Counted from the stretch's first letter, positions 44,606 through 57,245 are shown. The stretch is DNA of 64,000 nucleotides from Elysia chlorotica (GCA_003991915.1 RQTK01000082.1:87327-151326), one strand, 5' to 3'. A program made the numbers and translations. Notes: generated by a model not told the origin, from the letters alone.

Positions 44606-44798
44606 CTTGGGCGAACTGGTCCGAGTGGTAGAGCCTTGGTCTCCAGATCGGGAGGTGCGCGGTTCGAATCCAACGATTTATTTGTTCAATTTTGTTTGTA
44701 GTTGGATCAGTGTCAGTATTATGTGACCGGCTGAGGCAGGAGTCATATAAAACCCCCGGCTTGTCTCATGTTGGACGAGTTGGACGTTAAACCAGATC

Positions 44799-44800
<2 letters not shown>
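44606..44800 (+). mobile_element. tRNA-derived SINE, plus strand
   Basis: Head with gagtggtagagccttggtct and B box gcggttcgaatcc, body with tatgtgaccggctgaggc, tail ttggacgttaaaccagatca. A central part of the body is deleted. It ends in a (CT)n tract. Confidence 0.8.
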
Positions 44801-44865
<65 letters not shown>

Positions 44866-44866
44866 C
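44799..44866. repeat. (CT)n(CA)n microsatellite
   Basis: Compound dinucleotide tract grown from the end of a SINE. Confidence 0.95.
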
Positions 44867-45049
44867 GCCTTAGAACCTCAAAATAATGAAGAAAAACTCT
44901 ACTATGATAAATTGAGGCACATCAAGACCAATGATTTTACAAATTATTCTGCACAAGTTAAAAGCACATTGAAATAAATGTTATAACAATCAAACCTCTA
45001 AAGACAGTGGGTACGTTCCCTCTCACTTAGTACACGTATTACAGTGTAG

Positions 45050-45139
45050 TATGGGGGCAGGCTGACTGTAGTCGTAGATCTTTGGCAATTGGGCACCGGG
45101 TTCGATCCCACTCCCAGGCGAATTACACCCTAACTCCCG

Positions 45140-45190
<51 letters not shown>

Positions 45191-45245
45191 GGTTGTGTCT
45201 GGATCAGTATAATGTAACTTACTGGTATCTCTATTTCATGCCGTG
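45050..45245 (+). mobile_element. Possible SINE interrupted by a (CT)n tract
   Basis: The head contains the B-box-like gggttcgatccc. After a ct tract (45142-45188) the body continues with ggatcagtataatgtaactt. Confidence 0.45.
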
Positions 45246-45814
45246 CGCTCCTCCAGTCGCTCCCCTCAGGCATGAGGTTTTCTCATTGTCTCCTTAAGTC
45301 TAGAGTAGCGCTCTGATTGGACGCCGTTGCTGATTCAGTTATTGCAAGAGCCTTTTTATCTCTCTGTGACATTGTCCAACTTAAGTCTTGAAACCTGACC
45401 ACTTCAGTAGATCGATTTCTAACCTATATTACCTATCTATAGCTGTTAATTGGACGATCTGACTTCGCTTAGATTATCCCAAGATCACATGATTATCCTG
45501 TGTTTCAAGAATGGGGAACGCTTTCTTTGTGCTATCTTAAAAAAAGACATAAAAAATGTAATCAATCACAAATAATCGAATTTAATATTTAGGCAAAACT
45601 TAAAACATGTAGTACTGTACATACTTTTTTTTTCTTCACATTTTTTTAACCAACGTATTTTATTCCCGCAATAAGACTGTATATAACTACTCGTATTTAA
45701 ATTGGTAGAAGGTTTACAAGTGGCTGTGTGAGTATCATGGGAAAAATTGTCAAAACGAATCGTTGAGTGGGCAAAATCAAAAGTATTGTGTATGAAAATA
45801 TTATTTTTACCATT

Positions 45815-46560
45815 CAGAAAACTCACTTTTATACACATAGACCCCTATATCATCCCCTCCTTCACGCACACGCACACACACACACACAGTCACACACATT
45901 AATTTTGCTCCTCTGTTGTTGCTTTTTTGTGTCCTTCACATCATAAGTTCCATAATTAAATTCATTAATTCTATAGATTTTTCGTGTGAGTGTTTGTAAA
46001 TTTTTAATTCACAAGATATTAGTTGGGTGTTTTTTTCGGATGTTATTTGTTCGCGTTTCTTTCCCCGGTTGTATCTTTGTACATTTAATGGGCACAAATC
46101 TTATCACAACTGTTGTTTTTTATATAGTTTAGGAAAGCTCAATATTTTGTCAGTTTTTGTGGCGGATGATCTGCTTAAATAACGGGGTTTGGCGGAGGGA
46201 GGGTCTATGTTGTTGTGGGGTAGGGTGGGGGGCATACTTTGTTGAAATGATTGATCCCCGTCATGTCGGAAACGGTTAGGGATATTGAAATAATGGTTTG
46301 TAAGTACAACGTTTAGATAAGCTTGCGACTAGTCTTAAGAAGTGCAAGTATAAAGGCTTATCGACGAGTTTTAAGCCACAACGACGTTGTACATACGACT
46401 CGGTAAGATTTGGCGGTCTATCAAGTTCTAAAAATGGAAACCTTATCAGTCATGACTCTATAAATACTTTTTTTAAATTAATAATAATAGGTTATCGCTT
46501 TGACTTGGTTACCACCGTCACATCCCATTCAACTCCTAAATTTTTTTTTTTTTTTTTTTG
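45815..46560. repeat. Dispersed 750-bp repeat, copy 1
   Basis: Matches 60885-61640 in order: actcacttttatacacatag, a CA-rich stretch, attaaattcattaattctat, gattgatccccgtcatgtcg, then an inverted-repeat segment (46300-46396). A mobile element is likely, but no coding remains are seen. Confidence 0.7.
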
Positions 46561-48000
46561 TTGTTGTTTTTTTCCTCATCGATCTATTGATATTAAACGA
46601 AAACAAAAATAGGGTCGTTGCTGCCTTATGTATCTTACAAAACTCGGACATTGGAGTGAAGACCTGATCTCATGATGCGGAGAGCTTGACGGAGGTTATG
46701 ACACAGTTCAGGCTACTGAAGCAAGCTAACTGCTTGGACAGGCAGGCTGAATGTGGAGCTATAGCCATACAATAAACTGTTAGAAACTCTCTGCTACGAA
46801 TAAAGTGAGGTGCGGTTGCGCTAACCATTGTCTCTCCCCTCACACGCCCACCCTTGTCTATGTGTAATTCAGACAAAGTGAATCATAAACGAAAAACAAA
46901 TATGATACATTATGTTTTTATCCAACTTGCTGATTGTGGTCTAATCTAGTCAATTATGTACCAGTCTGCGTTATCAAAAATAACAGTTTCTCTACAGTTT
47001 TAATTTATTTTGTTGTTGTTTTTTAAATATGATATTGATTAAGCTTTGTACCATATTCCATTGTTGTTGGGTTTTTTATGAACTCTGCGGTAATTTAAAA
47101 ATAAAAACCACAACAATTGAGTCGACGATTCCTCCATTATAATCAGAGGTGGCAGTTCACGCGAGCCGAGTTGTCTCCCGCCACGGTCTGTATTATCTAT
47201 GATCATAGCTTTCGATGTGTAATTTGGTTGGCGCCAACACAAGGAAAAACTGTTTTTGATTGGTCATAATTGATAAAAATATGTTTTGTGTGTGAGCAAA
47301 GTACACTTGACTGTGAATTATAGTCGTTAACTAAATAATATAATCATTTTCCCGTGGTAGCAATCTTGGGTTCGATAACTTAGCTGGATCATTTCCATAG
47401 TGTCTTGTTCCGAGATAATTTTTGTTTCAATTTGATTTGTTTCTTAAATATTGTTATAAAATGAAAACTCCTTTCAGTAAAATTACCTAAATTTTCAATA
47501 AATTACCTAAACCTTACATTAATTTTTTCTTGCTGTTTTTTTTTAATAGACGGATTAGTCAATATTGCATCTTTCTTAAAAAAAAAAAAAGGTTTTAAAA
47601 CATAGTTCTTGGTGAGAATAAATAAATATTTAACAGTGTAACCCACACGTCTACGGCATAATAGAGAAGGCTAAATGTGTGAACAAATATCCCATTTAAT
47701 GGCGGTACACAAAAGTAGTGAATATAACAAACGGCCGTATCCACATAAAGAACGAATCTGAAACCATGACTTAAAAACAAAACACGCACATACTTCTCCT
47801 CTATTACATTTAACATACACACATAAACGTTGGAAAAGAATGTGTTTTTGTCCCTGCTTACGACTTGAGTAAAACTTTACAACACTTGGTAGCCGTCAAA
47901 AAACAATATCCAAGTTAAAAAAAAAAACGGGAAAAAGGGAACCAGCTAAAACGGAACTCGACACATTGGGTGAGAGGAAAGTATTTAGAATAGTAAGTAG
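46561..48000. other. Intergenic, nothing recognised
   Basis: Short open frames only, without splice or start context. Confidence 0.4.
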
Positions 48001-48021
48001 CATGTACGAAATTGATTTCAA

Positions 48022-48097
<76 letters not shown>

Positions 48098-48258
48098 TAT
48101 TTTTTTATTATTTTTAGTATTAGTATCATTAGGATTTATTGATATTGTTGTGTGTGCTGTTCTTCTTCTTCATATTTTTTTTCTTTTCATTATTTTTATT
48201 ATTGTTATATTTTAGACACAATTTTTTTCTCTCTCTCTCTCTTCTCTTCTGTCTCTCT

Positions 48259-48304
<46 letters not shown>
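48022..48304. repeat. (ATT)n and (CT)n microsatellites
   Basis: att tract at 48022-48099 and ct tract at 48227-48304. Confidence 0.95.
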
Positions 48305-48308
<4 letters not shown>

Positions 48309-49879
48309 CTATACTTACAATAATGATTTAAATAAACGTGGATTTTCGATTTGAGAATATGAAAACATAGATCAAGTTGCTTTGCTAACGGCTTACATTA
48401 ACTGTTAAGCTAATTAAATTGTTTATGTATATATGTTTTTTTTAATTCGGTGTAATCTGGCTTTCAAATGAAATAATGACAGAACGTCGTTTGTCTTCAA
48501 AAGGTCGTATTTTCCCCCTTAATTCGTTCCATAGCTTCAAACTTAATATCTCCAGCGTGGATGAACTTGTAATCATTTTTTGACGCTCATGATCTTGAAA
48601 CCGACCGCTTTCTGTTCCCTTAAAAAAAACGTTTTGCTGTAAAAAAAACTTAGCTTTTATTGGTCTCTCAATTCATCATTAAGATAGTTAGATCAATGCA
48701 TTATATTATTTGTGACCCGCTTCTATTTTTCTGCTTATAAAAAATTCTGGTTTCGTGCACTAAAGGTCTGCTATCACACCTTAAATCAAGAGTGTCGAAC
48801 ATTGTAAGGCAAATCAGGCTTTCGATAACATTTTGTTAACATTTTAACTTGAACAATATCGTGCTTTTTAGGCTAGTTTTGTTGTGGATACCATTCTGAC
48901 GTGGCATTGGCCTTATCAGGTATACAATATAGATATGACTCATAAACAAGAACATTTTAGTTTTTTTGGAAAAAAAAATACACGCAGACAATGTTACGTA
49001 TAAATAACATTGGGATGCCTTTATAAGTACAAGCTAAGCTCAAGGTATACGAATTAAAGCAAACCTGAATATGCTTTTGTGATGGCTATTCTATTTTCAT
49101 AACATGTATATATTGGTATATACCTCTTAACTCATTTTAACTCATTTTGCAAAGTTTCCAATGCATTAGTGTTATTAGTGCAACTTTTTGAGTCATTTAA
49201 TTTCCATATATTTGAAAAAATGAAATCATAAGCACAAACAGTATAGTATTTGAAAATGTAAATCACCTGCCGAGAAAGTTATTTTTAAAATATGATTGGA
49301 ATGTTTTTAATGTTTAAAAGGTAAGCTCAATGTATGCAAATTAAAGCAAATCGGTAAATTTATTTTATTTTCATGATGGGTTAAAGGGTTATTCTATTTA
49401 TACATATTTCTAATATGCCAACTAATTCATCTCAATTTGCAAGGTTTGCCAAGTAAACAATGTAATTGTGTACTAGAGCCTCAATGATAGTCGTTTTATT
49501 CCCACATGACTAATGCATAAAAAAAACAAAGCTTATATCTTACTAGGCATTATGAAAAAAACAAAACATTAGGTTGTATTCAAATAATGAAAAAGCTGTA
49601 AAACAATACAGATTAGTCAAAATAGGAACTGCAGGTGCATGATTTTCAATATGATGTATAAAAACTCAAGTGTGGATCATTTTTCATTGAACAATAGATT
49701 ACGTACATTTATTGTTGGGTCAGTTTAACTTAAACATATCGTAAACATAATTACGAATGTTTTGCAAAAAAAGTTGGCAGAGCAGAATTGTGAAAAGAAC
49801 TAATTTTTTAATGCATTTGTATATTTACCTTGTATATATTTGACAGAAGGTTCTTTTTATCCTCATTACACTAAACCAG
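48305..49879. other. Upstream region of GPCR copy 3
   Basis: AT-rich. The segment gcaaattaaagcaaatcggt at 49336-49355 resembles gcgaatttaagcaaatcggt at 24258-24277 upstream of copy 1, so part of the flank was duplicated with the gene. An acceptor at 49879 (ctaaaccag) precedes the start. No promoter is identified. Confidence 0.45.
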
Positions 49880-49897
49880 GAAACCAGAGGACCAGCC

Positions 49898-50344
49898 ATG
49901 CATGTTTACCAGATAGAGGGATGGACCACTGAGGGAACCAGCCCACAGGCAGACGATGACACATCCATGAGGCTGGCCCCACTTCTCTCGTACGCCCAAC
50001 TCCTCAACATTTTATTCTACGTGTTTAACCTCACTATACCGATCAGCTTTTTTGGCATTTTGACCAACATCACAAATATTTTGGTCTTTTACAAGATGGG
50101 TTTCTCCTCCCCCTCCAACTTGAGCCTGTTTTGCCTGGCTATAAGTGACCTGCTCTGTCTGTGCTACATACTGATCGTGTCTTTCGGCAACCACCCTCTG
50201 TTTGCATACGTTGATGTGGCCTTTTCGCTCCCTGATGTTACCAGGACAGGCGCGAATGTTTACTGGGCCTCGGCAGCCATAGGGGCCTGGATTACAGCCG
50301 TCATCACGGTGGAGAGGTCCTGTTGTGTGGCTTTCCCTATGAAG
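49898..50344 (+). CDS. GPCR copy 3, exon 1 (helices 1-3)
   Basis: 149 codons from MHVYQIEGWTTEG to VAFPMK; donor atgaag/gtaatg, followed by one fresh donor-satellite unit (ccaattccatacggtgg). Confidence 0.85.
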
Positions 50345-53057
50345 GTAATGTTACCAATTCCATACGGTGGAAATGTTACCAACTAAATACGAAAATTATG
50401 AGGAGAATCTCATCTGCAAGTAGTGTTTAAATTCCAAACGAATTATGGATAGGTTTTCGCATGGGTATGGATGCAATGTTGTTAATCCACTTAAAGGTAG
50501 TTGCAACGTAGATTGTTGGGGTGATGCACAGTCTCTGTTGTAGAGCCCAGCTATCGATAATAAAATTATATATTGTAACGGGGCTTCAAACACAAATAAT
50601 AAAGTCAACTTCTTCTTGTGGAAATATTGAAGAATAACTTTATTAATTATAAACACGTCTAGGGTAGTGAAAATGTTACAATGAAATCTCGACAGCAATC
50701 AAATCCACAACTGCAATAGCAATCCGTAACTGTAACACGACAGCTTCACTTCAACTTCTCTAATAATAATAGTAGTAACAATGGTAACAAACGCGCTAAG
50801 AATCTCTGACTGACTGATAACTCCCTACTCATTCAAACGTACAAGACTTTTATACCGATTTTTAACCCATAAGATTCGAGTTTTTCACGAATCTCGATAC
50901 TTCCACTATCATCTAGAAATTACGGGATTACAAGGGACCTAACTCCAGTTGATTAGAAGCATAAGACTGTAAACAAACCGAAACTGAAAAGTAAGTTGTT
51001 TACCAGATTGACAGATTTCTCGAATGATCTTCACAACCGGGGCAGACAAGGTAGGAGAACAAACTAACAACGCATAGACTAGATCTAGATCTATCTCCAG
51101 TCTTCTAGTCTTCTCTCTATCCAGTCTATCCATCTCTATCCCTCTCATCCCCTGTTCCTCTCTCTCTCCCTTTCTCTTCCTCTATAGCTGTTGTCAAACA
51201 AACAACCACAAACTTGTCACTGTAGTATTGATGAGCCGAGAAAGAAAATGTCGTCAATTCCATGTGGAGGTCTTATTGCCTTTTCTGCATATAGGTATTG
51301 TTGCAAATGCCACACGACGTTAGTACTACCTTCTAAATATGAAAGAATTTTTACAAATAACATATGAAAGTAGTGATAGCAGTTCAACTTAAAAGTTATG
51401 GTTCCCGTTACTTTGGAGGATGTTGTCAACTTCGTTTCAATGTATTGTTGAAAGGTATACATGAAGGTTATACTGGATATAATGTTGCTGCTAAACTATG
51501 AACGAAATGTTGTCAATTCCACATAAAGGTAATGCCGTTTTTTCAATATCATTTGAATTTAAAATTGTTCCTATTATATGACATTCCGTTTGAAGACAAG
51601 GTTCACTTTACAGTACTGTGTCCCTATGAAGGTAACTATCTCCCCGGCCTGCAGTTTTTTTTATCACTTTAAATGAAGAAATTATTACCTTGGTCATAAT
51701 TATGAAATTAATGTTGCCGATTCCAACAAATGTTTTAACCAGTTCCACACAAAAGTAAATATTGAAGGTATTGTTACAAATTCCATAGGAAACTAATGAG
51801 GCAAAACTCCTATTATGAAGATAATATTTACAATTCCATAGGTCTAATGTTATCCATTCCGCAATAAATAAAACTTTGTCAGTTCGACCCTGAGATAATG
51901 TTCCCAGTTCTTCATGAGGATAATGTGTATGTTTCTTATATCAAAATGACCGTAATGGTACCAATATCATATGGAGAACTATTGCAAATTCAAAATGAAG
52001 TTACTGCTGGTAATTCTATGTAAAGATAATTTTGACATTATATGAAGATGATATTTCCAGTTCAATGAATGCAGTATTGACAACTCCATTAGGGTGAAAT
52101 CACGTTAGATTCATATGAAGGTAATGGTGCAAATAACCACCAAAATAATGCTGGGAGTTAATTTTTTTTTAAGTTTTTTTTTGCTGAAAGTATCATTAAT
52201 TCAAAATTTTATCTGAAAATAATTTTGTAAGGAACCCATAATGCATTGTGAAAAGTATTGATTGTAATTTTACACAATTATTATTTTATTTGGATTTTAC
52301 CAATATATTATATATATTTTTAAATAATTATGAATATGCATGTTGATTTTTCACTTTTTTTCCCCTTTTCAAAAACATAACACATTAAGAGAATGGAAAT
52401 GCCTGACTCTTCCTTGATTTGTCTATCACTATTTCTCACGGGGTTTTGCAGGTGAACCGCATCTTCAGCCAGAAAAGCATCGCGGCGCTGATAGGGAGCA
52501 TGGTCATCTACCAGATAGCCAGTGGTCTGCCCAGGAGCTTCGGTATTGTTTTACAGTGGGGGGTCTCACCCAAAACCAACAAGACTTTGATCACGTTTGT
52601 CACGTCCAATCCCAGACTTATCATTACGTCGTATCTGGCCTCCTACTCCATCCCTGTGCTCACATCTTTCTTTGTGGTGGTGCTGGGAACTGTTTTTCTC
52701 ATCACCAAGTTAAAGCAGAATAGTCAGTTACGTGTTTCCCTGAAAGGGTTGCAGAACAACCAAGCTAATAAATTGTCAGATAAGGAACTGAGACTAGTGC
52801 GCACTATGGTATTCATTTGCATAATCTTCATCGTGGGCTCCACTCCGGGGATTCTCATGAGCGTTGCGACAAATGTCCACCCTCCCTTGAATACAGACGA
52901 CCCCTATCTGGGCTTTTTATGCATGGCATGCTTCGATATTTCCGTAATATTCATCTCAGTGCACTCTTCGGTCAACATTTTTGTCTATCTTAGGATGGGA
53001 TCCAACTACAGGAGAACGTTTAGTGAAATTTTTTTGTCTAAATCCTCCAAAGAGTAA
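49898..53057 (+). CDS. Chemosensory-type class A GPCR, array copy 3 (two exons, 350 aa)
   Basis: Exons 49898-50344 and 52452-53057 join in phase 0 for 350 residues. It has the same motifs as its neighbours: GILTN, LAISDLL, VERSCC, VGSTPG, NIFVY, and no helix-3 or loop-2 Cys. The sequence is a mosaic: the N-terminus (MHVYQ, GTSPQA) and RTGANVYW resemble copy 2, while the first loop (LFAYVDVAFSLPD) and helix 6 (SDKELRLVRTMVF) resemble copy 1. This points to gene conversion or unequal crossing-over between array members. Role as for copy 1: probably a surface chemosensory or peptide receptor (inference). The intron contains decayed donor-satellite pieces but no long fresh array. Confidence 0.82.
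50345..52451 (+). other. Intron of GPCR copy 3
   Basis: 51230-52130 contains many decayed units (tccatgtggaggtc, cacataaaggtaatgcc, tatgaaggtaatggtgc) consistent with an old donor satellite. 50400-51200 has no recognised feature apart from CT-rich stretches at 51090-51185. Confidence 0.5.
52452..53057 (+). CDS. GPCR copy 3, exon 2 (helices 4-7)
   Basis: Acceptor gttttgcag. 202 codons with the stop, VNRIFSQKSIAALIG to SKE. The loop-2 region after KTNKT differs from both other copies (LITFVTSNPRLIITS). Helix 7 is CMACFDISVIFISVHSS then VNIFVY. Confidence 0.85.
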   Translation: MNRIFSQKSIAALIGSMVIYQIASGLPRSFGIVLQWGVSPKTNKTLITFVTSNPRLIITSYLASYSIPVLTSFFVVVLGTVFLITKLKQNSQLRVSLKGLQNNQANKLSDKELRLVRTMVFICIIFIVGSTPGILMSVATNVHPPLNTDDPYLGFLCMACFDISVIFISVHSSVNIFVYLRMGSNYRRTFSEIFLSKSSKE

Positions 53058-55080
53058 GGACCTTTTACATTTTGATTTTAAGGGGGTACGCTGTAATTGT
53101 ATTATGTTCATGAAAAAAAAAGATTTAAAGTTTTGTGATACTGTTTATTAAACAACAGTTTTGAACTTATGTACATTTTTAAGATAAACAAGATTTTGAA
53201 GTGTACATGTACTAATATAAAAAAATATTTGGTCTGTGGGATAGGTGATACATGTTTAAAAATTGAAAATTGGTTTTACGAAAAGATATCATGACTTTTT
53301 CATTATGCCAAAACCTCTTACATGGCGTCTTTGCAAACTTTTCTTATGTTTTCTCAATGTTACCTTTAATTGCCATTTACAATGTATCTTCTGGTTTTAT
53401 AACTAAGCAAGCATTATAACAGAACGGTGTGGTGAAATCCTTAAAATATGCGCGATTTAGAAAAATCGATTTGAATAACGTGTGAACTTGAGAAACCGAA
53501 GAAAGCGCCGTGCATAAATATACTACACCTTGCAGTAATTTTAGTTATAATAAAAAAGTGCCATTAGATAAGTGCCAATATTTTTAAAATCCTAAGAATT
53601 AATGGCAGGGCGAGAGTTAGCAGGCATAATCCTGAACTGAATCTATTTGTAGTATAAATAAAAGCTGTACTCTACGCCTAGTATTAAAAGTACGGCTTTA
53701 AAAATGTAAGCTGTTAATAGTTGTTGTTTTCTTTCATTCGAAGTGTTTTTAAGATGATCAGTCTGCCGAAAATCTATAGCAACACGAAAGTTTTCTTCGC
53801 ATAGGAATCCCGCGTCTATATAATTATTTATAAACATAGTTTAGGTATGGGTATTTAAAAAAAAATTAATGCGCCTTGTATTAAGAGGCCACGGATAATT
53901 TAAATGCTGACATGGGAACATATTTTTATAGCATTTATTTCGTTAGAAAAATATACAAAGTTATGTATCGCTTTTATTAAGAGTACTACATTATTATTTC
54001 GTCAATGGCCGACCATGTATACAAAATTAAATATCAGCCTATGTGGCTACCACTTTATTAATCTTTATTAAATTGCATCTATGTTAGAATACTGTGGCAT
54101 ACATACAATTGTTATCCATCGAACTGACATAACACCGGCACTCGTTTGAGTAAAGAATCCAAAACTAACATCATTTGGAAATTACTATCGTGTACAACTG
54201 GGCACTATCAATAAGAAATTGAAATCGAGAATTTGTCTGCGAAAAGTAAGATACAATTCTAAGCCAACAAACAACTGCTTTGCCTCTTATACAACTGGGG
54301 TGGTAATATTGTATAGAAAGCAAGAGCATGCTGAACAACATACATGTAATAAAGAAACCCCAGTGCCGTGGTTGCACATAGTTAGATTGACTACCACAGT
54401 CGACTGAAACAACGTGGCAAGACAAAAATTGATCATCTTTTTCTTTAAGGCAGCACGCTATCGTGTTAACCTTTATGACGAACATACTAACAGTTTATAG
54501 CTAGGAGCGGTATGTACATGATGCCAAAGACTAAGACAGTTTCATGTGCTCCCAAATGTTTTAAAGGCGCACGCCTAAATAAGAGTACATATATACACAG
54601 AACAGTATACTAACCATTACTACTTTATTTTTGTGTTAAAAAGTTAATATTATGTCCCCTTTTTACAAACTCATTTTCCTTATTATTTAAGGGGCCATAT
54701 ACATAAATATACATAAATCTCACAATATATTTTAAATTATTTTCTGTCTGTGAGGCAATAGCACCAAATTTGTGTGTGCTAGTGATAATCTGTATTTTTT
54801 TGGTATCTTTTTTTAACCGAACAAATGCAATCAACAAAAGAGGGATCCCTTTATATAAAACATCCATATCAGGTGAAACCAGGATGGGGCAATATCCCAT
54901 CAGATGAAAAAAATGAAGCCAGATCCATGCAAACATAAATTATACCAAACCATTTCCCATAAGGTGCAAATTTTGTGGAGTCACATCCTATCACATACAA
55001 AATATATGAAGCTGGATCCCATCACATACAAAATGTATGAAGCACCAGATTCAATAAACAGATGAAACAGATCCAATAAA
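53058..55080. other. 3' flank of GPCR copy 3 and intergenic
   Basis: The first 500 bases resemble the copy 1 3' flank. 54840-55080 has degenerate repeats with gaagccagatcc and catcacatacaaaat. No exon was found. Confidence 0.45.
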
Positions 55081-55084
55081 ATAG

Positions 55085-55740
55085 TATTTAAAAGATTGAA
55101 TCACTTGAAATGTATTTCCCCGAGACTCCTGCAAGCACAGTATTACAATAGTCCAGTTGTGATAAGAGAATCGAAATCATCAAGGTGTGAGATAATATTG
55201 AGTCTCAAAAATGTCTTACACCGTCGATCTTTCATAGCTGTTCACAAGAAATGTTACACAGAGAACTGATGAATAACGACAGAGTTAAAATGCAGAGAGA
55301 ACGATATATTGTTTTGTTTTTTTTTCCGATCGTTTTATAATTAATTTTCTATTTATTTAGTTGCTGTCACCCATGACTTGACTCTGCAATAGAGTCCTGC
55401 AATCTCACCACAATTTTAGGCAGTACACAGTGAAAAACTGTCATATCTACATGTAAGTAAAATAGAATGTTGACAATCTCACTAATATTAACGACAGGTT
55501 GGGTATAAAGAGTAAACAATAACAGGCCTAGAACTGAGCCCTGGGGAACACAGAAATCAACAGAGTTTTTATTGGGTTGAAACTCATCAACTTTTTGCTA
55601 GATAGGAAGAAGAGCACTTTAAGACTGTACCATTTATACCACAAGAAGTTCCTAGATGTTTGAAAATAATATTATGATCAATTGCATCAAAAGCAGCCGG
55701 AAGATTTAGCATTGCCAAATGATTGAACTTTTCTTTCATA
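55085..55740 (-). mobile_element. Decayed LINE reverse transcriptase, minus strand
   Basis: Reading the minus strand gives, in order, LPAAFDAIDHNI, VPQGSVLGLLLFTLYTQP, a degenerate catalytic box (YLHVDMTVF for YADD), and QLDYCNTVLAG. Block order and the LDYCN motif fit the CR1/L2 type of non-LTR elements. Frameshifts and stops separate the blocks. Confidence 0.75.
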
Positions 55741-55779
55741 TATATATATATATATNTGTGTGTGTGTGTGTGTGTGTAT
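55735..55779. repeat. (TA)n(TG)n microsatellite with one undetermined base
   Basis: A ta tract, an N at 55756, then a tg tract. Confidence 0.95.
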
Positions 55780-55974
55780 TGATTTATTTTTAATAGCGAG
55801 CACGAGAAGTATTCCACACTTACAGTTGTTTTTGTTTTGCTTTTATTTTTTGTTGTTTTTTTAATTGAGTAAAATAATTGATTGAACATTTTCTGGTATA
55901 CGGCATAATGAGCAGCTTCTTTTAAGAATATGCCCGTGTCGTGAGAAAGGGGCGTAGGCTTTAAGCATGAGATT

Positions 55975-56345
55975 ATAATTATGAAATTACCGGTGTTGCC
56001 ATGTCATTCAGCCGACGGTGTTGACGTTTTGACCAATCCACATGTGTCCAGAAACCAGGCCTGACCAGACGTCGTGTGACCCTCCCGGTGCCCCGATGGC
56101 TGCAAGTCGTTGACCTCCTCACGACAGGCTTTCGATCCACACGGTTTAAACTGATGACACATTCAGGCCCTTGGGGATGGACTTTTATGATTGCTCATTG
56201 GCTCCATGATTTGAGGAAAGAGCAATACTTCGACGCAGGTGTTCATCGTCTTCGTTTTCGCATTGGACTTGGTTATGGCAAGGCCTCTAGTGAGTTAGGT
56301 AGCCCGCGGAAAGGAAATTGACAAGACTATTAGTTATTGATTTGT
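55975..56345 (+). promoter_or_regulatory. Module related to the copy 2 upstream region
   Basis: Shares ttatgaaattaccg, ttgacgttttgac, ctgaccagacg, ccccgatggctgcaagtcg and ttgacaagac with 32640-33060. It lies about 600 bases before a GPCR exon 2 relic, so it may be the remains of another receptor gene's promoter. A shared mobile element is the alternative. Confidence 0.35.
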
Positions 56346-56907
56346 ACAAGGCCAGACGGCTAAACAATTAGCAATAGACTATCTCTCTCTCTCTCTGTGA
56401 CCTTCTTTTTATCGATCAGAAAGAATAATTGATCATAAGATACTTTAAATTTTAAAAATGTCAATAATCTTGTAAAAATATCTTGTCGTTTTGATATGAA
56501 TCTCTGAGACGACAATTAAAGGTAACTAATAATATCAAAAAATATTTAAAGATTTGTATTCATGTGTCTCCAGGATTTATGAAAAATCAAATCTTATTTA
56601 TTCTAAACGTACGACGTTCAAAAAATTTTGATAAAAGGGAATTTATTTTCAAGCCCACCAACCCAAAGACATTTTTCAACATTTGAAAAGGAAAGGGTCC
56701 TGATATTTTGTCTTTATTATTGTTAGAATTGCACCCCAGCTGTTATTAGATGTGCTACATACTAGTTCAAAAGGATTTTAAACAACATATGCTTCACAAT
56801 TATTATTATTTTTTTTTTCTATTGACGGAGTGAGCAGTTGAAAAAGAGTCAGTCCGCGAATTTATAGACATACAAATTGGTCTGAAATCAATTTGTGCTG
56901 CTTAAAC

Positions 56908-57245
56908 CATCCCCACTTTACGGTCATCTTTGTAGGAACTATTTTCCTTTTGCGCAAGTTCAAACAAAGCCGGCAGATACGCGGCTCAATGACTGGAACA
57001 GGAAGTGAGATGCCCAAAAGAAGGTCCTCATATTAGTCCGCTCCGTTATTTTTATCTGCGATGTTTACATAATCGGGACTACCCCGAACGTTCTAGTGTT
57101 CATCACCCTAGCTATTTATAGCCCTCTGAATACTAATGAACCGTTCTCTGCCGGTTTAGTTGACATCTTGCTCGCGATTGATTCTTCTTCCAGGCGATAT
57201 CTTGCTCTATCAACATTTTCTTTTACATTGGTATGGGCTCAAAAT
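56908..57245 (+). pseudogene. Relic of GPCR exon 2 (end of helix 5 to helix 7)
   Basis: One frame reads VIFVGTIFLLRKFKQSRQIR, matching the helix-5 end and third loop of the array receptors (VVGTVFLITKLKQSSQLR). After a frame change near 57015-57024 it reads LVRSVIFICDVYIIGTTPNV, then YSPLNTNEP, matching helix 6 and loop 3 (LVRTMVFICIIFIVGSTPG, HPPLNTDDP). Helix 7 decays after DILLAID. It is more diverged than copies 1-3 are from each other. Confidence 0.72.

Noticed and set aside
44606..44690. A functional tRNA gene
   Set aside because: The tRNA-like head continues into the conserved SINE body and tail; the other tRNA-like heads (1015, 6290, 18030, 63780) behave the same way or lack a proper cloverleaf.
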